A stretch of 64,000 bases of DNA from Arctopsyche grandis (lineage: Eukaryota; Arthropoda; Insecta; Trichoptera; Hydropsychidae). The notes beneath the pieces are model-generated. The model searched no databases and had not been told where the DNA came from. It saw only the letters and a program-made list of their open reading frames with translations. Both the position numbers and the translations under genes were made by a program. The stretch spans positions 15,995,001 through 16,059,000 of the forward strand of contig NC_135364.1 of the NCBI RefSeq assembly GCF_051622035.1, written 5' to 3'. This document shows positions 1 through 10,900 of the stretch, one piece after another; positions within the stretch are counted from its first letter, which is position 1; every line of letters starts with the position of its first letter.

Positions 1-1078
1 GTCATTCTGGGTCACCCAACTCAGGCAACCAGAAGCGACCAAGAATCCGCTAATACCTATTAAGAGTTTTCAATATGTGACAATACTCTCACACATATTC
101 ATATTTTTTTGACTATGTAGTCGCCTCGAGTGTGGCACCCCTCAATACAACTATGTATATACATTCTGAGGTATCTTGTCAGTCACTCAAACAATAAAAT
201 CACTGACCAGAATGAACGCTAGCAACCGATTTCGCTGGTCGGGTGACTTTATAGCTCTGGAAACCAGCAAACTGCCTAATGTATCATGCTCCATAAAATT
301 GCTGTCTAGTTGCCCGTAAGTCACCCGGTGTAGCCAGGCTCTTAATGGTAAAACAGTCATCTTCTAAAGGGTTTTAATAAATGAATTTATTAAATTAATC
401 ATTAGTTAAATTATTTCATAATTTTCAGAACACTTAGTTACAAGTGGGAAGTGTATGTGCACTATTTATAATATACATATTTCATATGAATGCACTTACA
501 ACTTTATAAGTGTTAACCGAAAACGACATACGCTAGACTCAAGTGTTATGATAGAAATCATGTGTATATCATATCACGTAGATAGAAGGCGAAATACATT
601 ATAGAAATAAAATTATGGATGATGTAATGAGAAATGTAAAGAGAAGTATATGGAAATGGAAGATACTTGTTGCGGAAATGAAGTGAGATATACCATGAGT
701 ATGTTAGTGTGAAGGAAAGTAAAAATAACGAAAAGGAGTGCTTTGAAAAAGTCTAATTGAGGTGATTTCACAATGACATACAAATAAAAGTATTCAAATA
801 CAAAGTAATTATTTATTTTCGATTTTAAAAATGATATATAAATTAAGTAGGTGTTATCGTCTTGGGTCACTGGGTAGTTCATCATATGACATTTCAAATT
901 TGAGAAATATTTTCTTAAGGATTCATAACATTTTCATTCATCATCATACGCATACTAATTTTGAATGAATTGACATTTTCTTCTGTAAGTCGTCAAGTTA
1001 TGAAATGTTCTATGACAAGTTCTCCCATAATCTTACATATAATTAAATTAATATGTACATATAAAATGCATTAAGAGT
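1..1078. other. Intergenic, no gene seen
   Basis: AT-rich sequence downstream of the minus-strand OTUD6B gene. The only open frame of note on the minus strand (613-897) is hydrophobic low-complexity translation of AT-rich DNA and resembles nothing I know. A weak inverted match between GGTCGGGTGACTT near 240 and AAGTCACCCGG near 318 is present but too short to call an element. The 3' UTR of OTUD6B probably extends left from 1078. Confidence 0.5.
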
Positions 1079-2014
1079 CTATTCCTCTGGAGAATTATCG
1101 TTGGGCTCCATTTCCCGGGTTGAGTTGTAATGTTCGCCCAAACCGTACAGGTGTCTATGATAAGTCAACACTATGACGTCACCGCTCTTCGAGTATTCTT
1201 CTCCTTGGATAATGAGACCGGGAGGAGCAGCTTGAACAACATGAATGGCAGTCTTGAGAGAGGAAGCGAGCGCTTGCAGTTCGATCTGCCCACCCCATGA
1301 ATTGGTATCGGAGACGTCCCGGCAATAGCGCTCAAATTGCTGGTCCGTCAGGGTATCGCCGGTGACCGGATCGCACATAAAAGGACTCAGATCATTGCGA
1401 TTTGCTCTTATGTATTTAGCAGCGAGGTGACGCAGCTCACGCACTAAAAATGGTCTACTCTTGGCTGCTAGCTGATGCCGTATTGCGCTATATAAACAAT
1501 TACCATCAGGAGAGATGGACCATAATGTTAAACCTCGCTTTTTTAGGGCTTTTTGTATTACACGTGTTTCAGCTATACGCTCGGCTCCAGCACCGGCTGC
1601 TATGCTATCGGCGATTTCTTGAGTACGGGCTACCTCTGAAGCAGTTTTCTTGTCCCGCCGTCTTTGAGCCCTAGATATGCGAGTCACCGCAGTCGATTCT
1701 TGGTGTTCGGGTTCAGGCTGCGGCTCTTGCTCATCTTCTACTTGTGATTCTGGCTGTTCGATATCAACGTGACAGTTAGTGAAAGTAGCGGCTTCATTCA
1801 AATGAGTTTTTCGAAGGTCTTCTTCGAGCTTATTGACCAGCACGTCTAACTCTTTCTTTTTCTTTTTGTCAGGTTTTCCAGCAGCTTTCTTGAGCTGCTG
1901 AATTTGAGCTTGCAGCAGACGTTTCTCTTGGCGATGACGCTGCTGTTGTTGCTCTCGAGTTTCAATCTGATTGTCGACCTCCACCCCCGCCCCCTCACCC
2001 TCCCCAGCCTCCAT
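1079..2014 (-). CDS. OTUD6B: OTU domain-containing deubiquitinase 6B
   Basis: Single-exon gene of 311 codons plus stop. OTU-family cysteine proteases remove ubiquitin; OTUD6B is a cytosolic member linked in animals to translation and proteasome assembly. Visible: a charged, probably coiled-coil N-terminus (residues about 20-75, rich in Gln, Lys and Glu), an acidic Pro/Glu linker, the RISRAQRRRDKK motif typical of OTUD6, then the OTU core. Catalytic residues are in DGNCLY (Asp170, Cys173) and LGEHYNS (His295), all intact, and WGGQIELQAL matches the family helix. Length is close to vertebrate OTUD6B (about 293 aa). I chose the ATG at 2012-2014 because the in-frame codon further upstream, which would add six residues, is TTG. 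No intron is seen, unlike the neighbouring genes. A retrocopy origin is possible but the frame is fully intact. Confidence 0.93.
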   Translation of the reverse strand: MEAGEGEGAGVEVDNQIETREQQQQRHRQEKRLLQAQIQQLKKAAGKPDKKKKKELDVLVNKLEEDLRKTHLNEAATFTNCHVDIEQPESQVEDEQEPQPEPEHQESTAVTRISRAQRRRDKKTASEVARTQEIADSIAAGAGAERIAETRVIQKALKKRGLTLWSISPDGNCLYSAIRHQLAAKSRPFLVRELRHLAAKYIRANRNDLSPFMCDPVTGDTLTDQQFERYCRDVSDTNSWGGQIELQALASSLKTAIHVVQAAPPGLIIQGEEYSKSGDVIVLTYHRHLYGLGEHYNSTREMEPNDNSPEE

Positions 2015-4292
2015 GGGGTGGCTTCTCGCCAATTCTCACAGCAACATACGTAGACGTCAAAAATTGAGGTTAACAGATTTGGTCTTAAAACTTTCAATCA
2101 CAACCTTATCTATCTGCTTTATACGATCTCTTATTTTAAAATGGCTTGTATTTTACTAGTACCTATTTTAATATGAAAGGTCAGTATTTATATTAAACAG
2201 CCATTATAAATAATAAATGGTCAGCATTAATGTTAAATGATAAGTTTTATTTTGACGAATGGCCAGTATTACTTTTTACAAGGTATTTAATATTGGGTGG
2301 TATTACCACAAGGTTGATACGGTCTTGATAGACAATTCCATCCAAGAGGCATTGTTTTTTTTGGCGTGGCATTGTTTGGCAAATGTACATTTTTATTTAT
2401 ACTGACATTTAGTAATATAATACTGAGCATTTTGTCCATAAAATACTGGTCAAAATTGATTAAAATACTGACAATTATAAATTGTTTTACAACGCAGATA
2501 ATAAAATAGAATTTGAAAAACAGTATTGTTAAAGGAAACAGATAATAAAAGTAATTTCAGTAGTTTAAAACCATTGATCTATTCAAATTATTAGCTTCAA
2601 TCAGATTCTTGAATACCCACAATTATTCACGTGCTTAATACGAATTTATAGCAGTATGTAATTTAATTTTAAATTCAAAATGTAATCGATTCCCTATCTC
2701 ATTGTAGAAATTCTACTCTTCCATAATGTCATATTTGAATTCGAGTTGAATTCACCGAAATTATAACATTAAATGAATGGTTTTGTCACGAAAATCGCGA
2801 ATACAGAATATCTGGCACTCGAATTTTTGTTAGTATGATAGTTCGATGGATGGGATTTTCGGGTGCCAGATGTTCAGTGATCTATCCGTGCAGAATAATC
2901 ACTAAACCTAAATGAATAGTGAAAAACGATTTAATACATAAAAACAAAGCTGAATACATACATATGTATATCCAACACGGAACAAATATGGACCAATGAT
3001 AATGAATAACTATTAAGTGCTCCCCACTTTTCCAGAATTACCCACTTACATTAGCTTTTTACGTAATGTTTGTTTTTACATACCTCTTATACAGTTCACA
3101 TGGTTTTCGTGTTAGTGGTAATGTTTTATATCTCTTATCTCTTTTTCATGTTAAGGTTAAAGCAATCAGAAAATCCTAATCTACATATTTAGAGAAGGAA
3201 AATAATCATTAATCCATAGTTATGAATACTTCTGTTTGCTTTCTTTATAACTTAATGGCTGAAAATTTTTTTTTTAATTTAACATACGATTATCGTATGC
3301 GCTTGCACTGTCCACCGCTGGAATTGATCATGCGGTACTTAATCATAGCTTTTGCTTTAAATACATTTTGTTACATCTGAATACACAAGCGGGTATGTAG
3401 ACACAAATTATAATGAATACTTAGAATTCTGAAAACACTTAAATGGAAAAAATACTATAAAAAATAAAAGCTAACCGTTTGGTATATGGAAATCACATTT
3501 TATTTCACTTTGTCTTTGATATATTATGATTCAGTTATAATTACACAATAAATATCTTCAACTCATAAGTACAGTTCAACTACAAAATATTTGAAAACTA
3601 CAAATAAACCACTAAGGTAATTACTAACTTAAATCACAAAAACAGATCAATAAAATTTATTTCAATTGACATTTTTGTAGCAAATTATGAAATATAAAAT
3701 AAAGAGAACTAAAAAAAATAATCATTTCTTAATTTAAATTCATGGAATGTGGTCTTTCAAAAATTATGAGATAATTCTATATTGAGATGTATAAATGTGG
3801 AATTTTATAATTAAATTAAATGTACAAATAAGCTTAACACATACATTGTATAAATCTACAAAAGCTGCTTAAAGCTATTTTAATTTTTAACTAGCATTTC
3901 GAAATTTTATACCTTAATATCACTTTAAAGTGTATTTTTACGATTATTTGGTTTGTAGAAAAAAATTGTCACCAGAAGGAATAATGTGGGTATAAATAAT
4001 ATCTTACTCTTAATTATTGAAAGCATACTGCTTTAAGAGTACATTAAACTATAATTTTAAATAAATACGATTAAATAGAAAATCATCATTAAATGATTCA
4101 AAAAACTCCAATACATGTACAATTAATTAGCATTCATTTGAAAACTCTTGAGAATATACAAAATTATTAAAACTGTGGGAGATACGTTAACTTTACTACG
4201 CGAGTCAAATAGTAAATTACTGTGTAAATCCACTGAGCATGACAACGCTTATATTATTATAAAGCAATTAATCACATTTTTAACGGAGTAAA
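2015..4292. other. Intergenic between OTUD6B and PAFAH1B
   Basis: Contains the OTUD6B promoter side (about 2015-2160) and the 3' UTR side of PAFAH1B. No coding exon is visible. It carries a GGTCAG-motif repeat (listed separately) and a hairpin-like pair, ATCTGGCACTCGAA near 2810 and TTTTCGGGTGCCAGAT near 2858, of unknown origin. Confidence 0.5.
2177..2480. repeat. GGTCAGTA-motif interspersed repeat (copy 1)
   Basis: The motif ATGGTCAG or GGCCAGTA recurs every 30-50 bases in direct orientation (near 2178, 2218 and 2260), and TACTGACA or TACTGAGC appears in inverted orientation towards the right end. The same arrangement is found at 22440-22970 and 55540-55910, so this looks like a dispersed non-autonomous element family with arrays of one short motif. 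Class is not determinable by eye. Confidence 0.45.
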
Positions 4293-5627
4293 TCATTCCG
4301 AAGGCGTCAGATCCTTTTCCACTTCTCCTTCAGAAAGCAGTTGAGTTAGAAGTTCATAGATTGGTTCAAAAGCCTTTCGACAACCAGCATTGGATAACAT
4401 TAAATAATCGTGCATATCGTGATGACTTATAGTTCCATCTGGCTGTACAAATCCGTTATCGATAGAAACTGTTTCCACTTTAACCATGTTAGACACTTTT
4501 TCTTTAACTAATTCATTAACTTTTTTATTTTTATCTCTAAGACTATTAGGATGTTGTCCTCTAGGAAGTAAACTCTATAATAATAAAACAAAAAAATAAT
4601 TACTATGCTAAAATATCTAAAAAATATTGACAAAATAATCTCTATTAGGCTATTAAATCTATTATGAAAATTAATAAGTATAATATAAACGAATTCAATT
4701 AAATTTATATGAAGTTGTACAAAATCTGAATGAGAATGTACTCTCTAAAATTGAAAAATCAGGTAACAGAATCATTATATAATAAAAATAAAATGGTTAC
4801 TTACTGGAATAACAATATAAAGAGTGGGATGTTTGTCTCTAATAGTTCTCACTATTTCCAGAATACCCTCAGCGATTTCTGATGCTGAATTATCGATATT
4901 ATTAGTACCTACATGAAGCACGATCACCTGAAAATAAGAAATTTCAGAAACACATAAAAACTTCCAGTCTCGATTATAATGTCTTGATATTTCTACGAAC
5001 ATTCAAATTAAAAAATTTTCCTAATGAAAAAACTTAAAACGACCGTAAGTGTAAAATGTCCACATACGTTAAGTAAGACAATAGCAATAAAACCATAAAT
5101 ACATATGTTTCAATATGGAACCAATTTCAGATAAATAAATGATAACATTTTTTACGATTGAGTAAGATTTACTATGGTTAGATTTTATACGACAACGAAA
5201 TTTGCGATGATATACATTATGCACGGTATGTACGTATTTTCTGGATAAAGTGAAAATAACGTACCTTTGGATGAACATTATCCAATTCTCCGTTGACGAC
5301 CCTCCACAAGACATTTTGTGTTTGATCCCTGTGAATACTGAAGTTGAGAGAGTGAAGCGGAGCAAACCACTGGTTCCAAACTTCAGTGTGGCCCAAAAAT
5401 TGAAGAATGGAATCGCCCAGAAAGATAACTTCCGGATCTTTGTCGCGAGCGTCCAGCAAGAACCTATTATGCTTCAATGAAAATGAGGTTATTAGGGGGG
5501 TGAGTCCTGAGTCTGTGGCACGGATAAAAGTGTAATGAGTAGTGGGGATTACAATGCTGATCCATCTGGCGTCTCCGTCGACATCGGGCGGCACAGCGGC
5601 CGCCGCAGGGCCCCCGCTGCCGCCCAT
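4293..5627 (-). CDS. Paf-AHalpha: PAF acetylhydrolase 1b alpha subunit, active site altered
   Basis: Four exons, 5553-5627, 5265-5471, 4805-4927 and 4293-4574, all GT-AG and in phase 0, give 228 aa, the same as mammalian PAFAH1B2/B3 (229-231). The SGNH-hydrolase fold protein dimerises and binds LIS1 (the beta subunit) in the cytosol; active enzymes deacetylate platelet-activating factor. Family signatures: KDPEVIFLGDS, TQNVLWRVVNGEL, VGTNN, LLPRGQHPN, DGTISHHDM. Aligned to the human numbering (offset one), nucleophile Ser46, oxyanion Asn103 and Asp191 are kept, but oxyanion Gly74 is Arg73 and catalytic His195 is Met194, so hydrolysis is probably lost while LIS1 binding may remain. Loss of active-site residues has been described for the Drosophila homolog. 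The start is the ATG at 5625-5627; upstream in-frame codons come from a CGCAC repeat and look untranslated. Introns are 81, 337 and 230 bp. Confidence 0.92.
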
Positions 5628-5720
5628 CTCAACTGACAGCCAGCAGCCAACACCAACACGTGCACCCACACACCACACCGCACCGCACCGCACCGCACCG
5701 CACCGCACTGCATTGCGCAA
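5565..5720 (-). promoter_or_regulatory. GC-rich 5' end of PAFAH1B with CGCAC repeat
   Basis: A GC-rich block covers the first coding exon and the presumed 5' UTR. Between about 5674 and 5708 the plus strand reads as tandem ACCGC units (about seven). It is probably transcribed as the 5' leader or lies in the core promoter. No TATA box is obvious. Confidence 0.5.
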
Positions 5721-5934
5721 CTTCTACCAACACTACGATTATTCTAAATAATCATTTCACTCGTTATCTTATTAAATCCATGGTAAATTCAATTAAATTA
5801 GATTCAAATTAAAGCTCACTCTGTCTCTTATACTGTATGTTAAAAGTAAAGGTCTTTTATGGACCTTCACTGCCTTCGGGCAGGTCCCTAGGCTACTTTA
5901 CATGTGAGCCTCCCCCCGCCAAGCTCAAAACGAG

Positions 5935-6425
5935 ACATGTTTAGGGATTCCAATCGAATATTCGAATATATTCGGCCTTTTTTGAATATTTTAAATTTTA
6001 TTCGATTATTATTTTTTTATAATTCAATTGAGTCATTTTTCGAAAACAATAACCCAATTTGTGAAGAAATAATGAATAAAAAAAAGGGTATTCAAAGATT
6101 TCGACCATTTTAAAAAAAGAAATAAGACGTTAAATATGTTGTGTAATTCCTTATTAACTATTAAGCCTACATCGACCGTAACTGAAAGAGTATTTTCTAC
6201 AGCGGGATCAATCAAGACGAAACTGCGAACAAATTTGAAATTTCAAAACTTGTAATGCACTTTTATTTTTAAAATATGTATTTTTAAATGTTAAATAAAT
6301 ATTGTTGTTATAAATATGCTCGTTTTTTTCTTTTGGTTATTCTTTTCAACATTTAAAAATTTATTAAACATTTCGAATATATTCGAAAACTTGAATATTT
6401 CATGATTTTAATATTCGACATTAGA
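5935..6425 (+). mobile_element. Decayed hAT-like element
   Basis: A degraded region bounded by clusters of TTCGAATATATTCG-type palindromes (near 5955 and 6372) surrounds a recognisable hAT transposase C-terminus at 6127-6255. I could not define terminal inverted repeats or a target-site duplication. Confidence 0.5.
6127..6255 (+). pseudogene. hAT transposase C-terminal dimerisation fragment
   Basis: One frame reads about 42 residues ending at a TAA and contains TSTVTERVFSTAGSIKTKLR, which matches the C-terminal dimerisation motif of hAT transposases (typically SxxxERxFSxAG, then an Arg/Lys-rich stretch). Stops occur immediately upstream in the same frame, so only the tail of the gene survives. 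It acts no longer as a transposase; the interest is as a fossil. Confidence 0.72.
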
Positions 6426-6870
6426 ATAATTCATTTGACGAATATTTGGGATCCTAGACATGTCCAAAATATAAATGAAAAATTGGTTCACACGTACTTT
6501 TTTTAATGGAAAACAAAAAATATTGATAACTTTTATTATGGCTGCATTTTTTTCTATAGTATGTAGTCTTAAACTTGATGTTTTCATGATTAGTTGAAAA
6601 TTATGAAAACGGGATTTGATACTAAAAATCACATAATATTCGGAATCATAGTAAACTTTATTGGCGCACGCTACACAGTCTGCACCGGGTAGCACCATTT
6701 TTGGGGTGACACCAAACACCAAATTGAAAAACGCCAATTCAACATATTCTTTGTATGACAGTCCTCGAGTGGCAACACGCCTCATTGCAATTTCTGTATA
6801 TATACAGCCTTCTGTATTTATACAGCTACCGCGAAAACCATCTGGTGCAGCTATATGGTTCGGTGATTAC

Positions 6871-7137
6871 ATCCCAAATATGAATCTCTACCGGGGTAAC
6901 CGCAGCTATGACAATCGCTCGCGCGGGTCTCCTGTCGTACGAAAATTCGTCATACAAGAAAATTTCCGTACAGAAAACTGTCCAAATATTGCTCAAAATT
7001 TCCCAAATCTCGTAAAAAAAGCATTTTCTAAGCAATATTTGGGCAATTTTCTGTACGGAAATTTTCTTGCGACAGGAGATTCGCGCGAGTGATTTTTCGT
7101 AGCAGCGGTTATCCTGGCAGAGATTCACATTTGGGAT
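6871..7137. mobile_element. Foldback MITE with ~125-bp arms
   Basis: The sequence is a long imperfect inverted repeat: it starts ATCCCAAATATGAATCTC and ends GAGATTCACATTTGGGAT, and the arms stay complementary through CTCCTGTCG and TTTCCGTACAGAAAA to an AT-rich loop around 7000. Only a few mismatches are seen, so the transcript or single strand would fold into a long hairpin. No coding capacity. Superfamily unknown. Confidence 0.75.
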
Positions 7138-7236
7138 ATCCAGTTATATATAGCATTAAATATGAGTAATAATTGGCTTTTGTTAGAATTCCTGAGAAAT
7201 TAGTATATGTACCTAAATGCAAGAAGGTTAACTGAT

Positions 7237-7396
7237 TGGCTACGTCCACACTACCGATATCTACACCCGATATTTGCGAATTTTTCCATAACCAGTTCCT
7301 AAATAGCAACCACAGGTGGCAATACGGGAACTGGTCAACTGGATATGGAAAATTCGAGAATATCGGGTGTAGATATCGGTAGTGTGGACGTAGCCA
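7237..7396. mobile_element. Palindromic MITE, TGGCTACGTCCACAC termini
   Basis: A 160-bp palindrome begins TGGCTACGTCCACACTACCG and ends with its exact complement CGGTAGTGTGGACGTAGCCA. Arms are about 55 bp with near-perfect complementarity through the CGATATCTACACCCGATAT segment. It has no open frame. No clear target-site duplication; it lies 100 bp from the foldback element at 6871-7137. Confidence 0.8.
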
Positions 7397-7746
7397 TTCA
7401 GTCTGACGGAGACGCAATCCAGAAACAAAGTATGAACTTGGCTTAAATTTTAGCGCGTCTCTCCTGTAAGTCAAAACAATTAAAAATATTAGAAAATATT
7501 TTTTAGGTGACACCTACCCTAGCAACGCCACTGCATTTTGAAGTGTAGGGATGTCAGGCTGTCACTGATTGTAATTTTGATAGCAGTAATCGCAAGTGGC
7601 GAAGAGCGGTACGGTTGGCTGCGCGTTCGTGACGTCAGTGGCAGTGGCAGTGGTGGTGGCAATTGGCAGGTGTGCTCGCGAGCACAGCAGAGCGCCGCAT
7701 CAGTCGTCAGTGGAGCCAGCGGAGAGTCGGTCGTGTCCATCAGCAT

Positions 7747-7857
7747 TCAGCAGTCACCAGTCACCAGTCACCAGTCGCCAGTCGCGAGTCGCTGGTCGCC
7801 AATCGCCAATCGCCAATCGCCAATCGCCAATCGCCAATTGCCAATTGCCAATCGCCA
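7747..7857 (+). repeat. CCAGTCA / CCAATCG heptamer array
   Basis: A tandem array of 7-mers grades from CACCAGT units (about 7750-7785) to CGCCAAT units (about 7797-7857), around fifteen copies in all. It lies in the presumed 5' leader of Mo25. The gradual change of unit along the array is typical of replication slippage with local mutation. Confidence 0.85.
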
Positions 7858-7879
7858 CTTCGCGTCACGGCGGCGACAC

Positions 7880-7969
7880 AGTGAGTCAAGTGAAGTGAAG
7901 TGAGGTGAAGTGAAGTGAAGCGAGACGAGGCGAGGTGAGGTGAAGTGAAGTGAGGTGCAGCGAAGTGAA
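7880..7969 (+). repeat. GAAGT / GAGGT pentamer array
   Basis: A purine-rich tandem array of 5-mers (GAAGT with GAGGT and GAGGC variants) ends ten bases before the Mo25 ATG. Together with the heptamer array it makes most of the proximal leader repetitive. Confidence 0.85.
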
Positions 7970-7978
7970 GAGGCCGCG

Positions 7979-10900
7979 ATGCCGCTCTTCGGCAAGTCGC
8001 AGAAGAGTCCCGCGGAGTTGGTGCGCGCTCTCAAGGACGCGCTCACGGCTCTCGAGCGCCAGGACAAGAAGTCCGACAAGGCGCAAGAGGACGTCAGCAA
8101 GAACCTCGTCAGTATACATATTTGATATCAACTATCGCACACACTACCACTCACTCACACGGACACACCGCACCGCACTTTCCTCTCCTGCCCTACACAT
8201 GCACACGTACACGTACGTGCTCACACCGCGCGCGCACACACTCACACACACACCCGCTCAAACACATACTCGGTCGCCGCGTCACGCGCTCACACATGTT
8301 TACACGCAGCTCGCGCACGCATACACTTGCATCTGTAAGTGCATCGCACACGTTTGTTATGTTGCACGACAGCCGACACCCGACACCCGACACCCGATAC
8401 CAAACACCAATCTGACATTTCCCTCTATACTTTTGTTTATTTCTTTTCAACGCCGTTTTGAATTGTCTACTTGGTTTCGTTCCGATGAGGGCTCGTGCGA
8501 GTTCGGTCACTCGATACATCGGTCGTTTTGAACGTTCGCCTCTTCAATATGGACGATTTAAGGTTGGCACCACTGCGTTTATGGTTAGCTGTCACTTTTC
8601 CTTTTCGCACAAGCCGTCTGTCAGAAATTGTGAAAATGTATTTTTATCACACGTTCGAATGGATTGCATAGTTTTATAACGTGAAAGTAAATTATTCAAT
8701 GTCGGATACGGAATTGATTAAAATTTAAATCGAAACAATCGAGTGCGAGTATTTAATTTGTCTAGAGACATCTCTTGAAAGTTTTGCTAACTAAAAAAAA
8801 CTTTTTTCACGATCGATGCTGTCTAAATTAACTATCTCGGTATACGAGTGGCGATATATTTTTATATTACAGAAAATTGTAATTGAATTTTCATCATGTG
8901 TATGTAGGCGAATGAGACCAATTACTTTCACCGATGTAGTACATAATACATAATATGTAATAAACCCGAGTGTAGTATAGATATATTCCTTCGAGAATTT
9001 CCAAATTGATTACTTTATTAATAATGATATGCCGAAATATTTTGATATATAAAATTTTACAACAGAACCTTGTAAACCACTATCTAAACAGGAAAACTAC
9101 ATATGTGTATGCACTGCACAATCAAAACGAAAAAAGATAATAATGAAAAATACTAACCATTGTGTTATTTATCATCTGGAGAAATAAATATTTTCTTAGA
9201 AGCGGAAATGGTTGCGTTTGTAAATAAAATAAAAGTCCATTCATGTTTTTCAAATAATTGATAACAATTTTTTTTTTTGTTCATTTCAATGAATTAATAA
9301 TGATCATATTTTTTCTTCAAAATCTGCAATGTATCGTTTCAATCAGGGCTGTGGAATCGGTTCAAAATTTATTAACTTTTTGTTATGATTCGGATCCGAC
9401 TCCAGTGAGATCGACTTTTCTTGGCAAAGTATAAAATTGTTAGTAATAAAGGTAATAGCGGTATTCAAATTATAAAAAAATTAAAGGAATTAAAGAAAAC
9501 ATTAAAAGTTGACATGTTACCCAATTTATTAATTTATTGGAAGTGAAAATTGGTAAAAATAAGAAGTAAGTACATTCATAGTGTATGTTTATGAATTTTA
9601 TACACAAACAAATCATTTTAATAAAAGAAATGAGAGTAAAAATGATTTTTAAAAGAACTGAGGAAACGTCGGTTTTGGCTATAACACATCAAAATACTTA
9701 CAATACAATTTTTATAAAGAAATTATTAAATTTTAATTTACCAGTGGATTTACTTCAGTAAAATCAGAGAGTCTAGTTGATATATCTACCGTAATAAATA
9801 GTAGTCGTAGTCAGTTGATTTTTTACTACTTCGATTCTGACTCCACTTGAAACGCTCCGACTCCACGGCCCCGATTTAAATTCAAAGTCTTTATAGAGGC
9901 TTTCAGTTTTTAAAAATCCGGTTACTTTATCACAAAACCACATCTAAATATGACTACAAATTGCGTACAATATTCAATTGTGATTGATTTTTAATGTGTT
10001 TACCGATAGCTATGTAAATTGAAAGTTCGCTTCGCTAATTGGCATTTCGATTTTGTTGACTTTTCAGGTGTTAATAAAAAATATGTTGTACGGCACGTCT
10101 GATGTAGAACCTCAAACGGATATAATAGTTGCTCAACTGGCTCAAGAATTGTATAACTCAAATCTTCTCCTCCTCTTAATCCAGGTTAGTCGCTCGAACT
10201 CCCCGTTGATATATGTTAATAATTTTTCCTTGTGTTTTAATAATGTTCGATGAATATTTTCAGAATCTTAATCGGATAGATTTCGAAGGAAAGAAAGATG
10301 TAGCACAAGTTTTTAATAATGTTCTACGTCGTCAAATTGGAACACGATCGCCGACCGTTGAACACATCTGTACCAAACCTGAAATACTGTTCACTCTCAT
10401 GACTGGGTAAGATTTCACGCGTACATATCACGTTTTATGCAATATATGTATTCATCTTACATTTAACTGTATTTGTTAATTCTTCTTCAGATAAAATATG
10501 TCACTGTAAATGATGATTTTTGTGTTTTGTTAGTAATTTACTTAAAAAAATAAAACATACTAATAAATTGTTTAATTAACGAATTAAACAATTTAATAGA
10601 TAGACACGAAAAACAATCGGTATTAATCTTCATGAATCATATCGGGATTAACACACAAGTATGTGCATGCGTGCTTGAGTATATGTGTTTGTGATTATTT
10701 TTAAATACGATTCAAGCAAAATATCGCAATCATTTAACTTTGGTTCACTTTAGGTATGAACATCAAGAGATTGCCTTGAACGGTGGGATGATGTTGCGGG
10801 AGTGTGCCAGGTATGAGGCACTTGCCAAAATAATGTTATACTCGGAGGACTTCTTCAACTTCTTCAGATACGTCGAAGTTTCCACGTTTGATATAGCCTC

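Larger units (their letters stand above)
7590..7978 (+). promoter_or_regulatory. Mo25 promoter and 5' UTR island
   Basis: A GC-rich island precedes the Mo25 start codon. It holds a full palindromic CRE (TGACGTCA, 7630-7637), a 14-bp palindrome GTGCTCGCGAGCAC (7672-7685), and two tandem arrays described separately. The exact transcription start is not visible. One frame through the island is open but begins at TTG and is read as untranslated leader. Confidence 0.55.

Noticed and set aside
2015-2032. Six extra N-terminal residues for OTUD6B
   Set aside because: The upstream in-frame codon is TTG; the first ATG is at 2012-2014 and gives a start like other OTUD6B proteins (MEA).
7747-7857. Regular short repeats as a possible CRISPR array
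   Set aside because: Contiguous 7-mers without spacers, in a eukaryotic gene leader; simple tandem repeat.
7538-7903. 121-codon frame with a signal-peptide-like start
   Set aside because: Begins at TTG, not ATG, and runs through the tandem arrays of the Mo25 leader; composition is repeat-driven.
8122-8531. His/Thr-rich frames after Mo25 exon 1
   Set aside because: Produced by CA-rich low-complexity intron sequence next to the splice donor.
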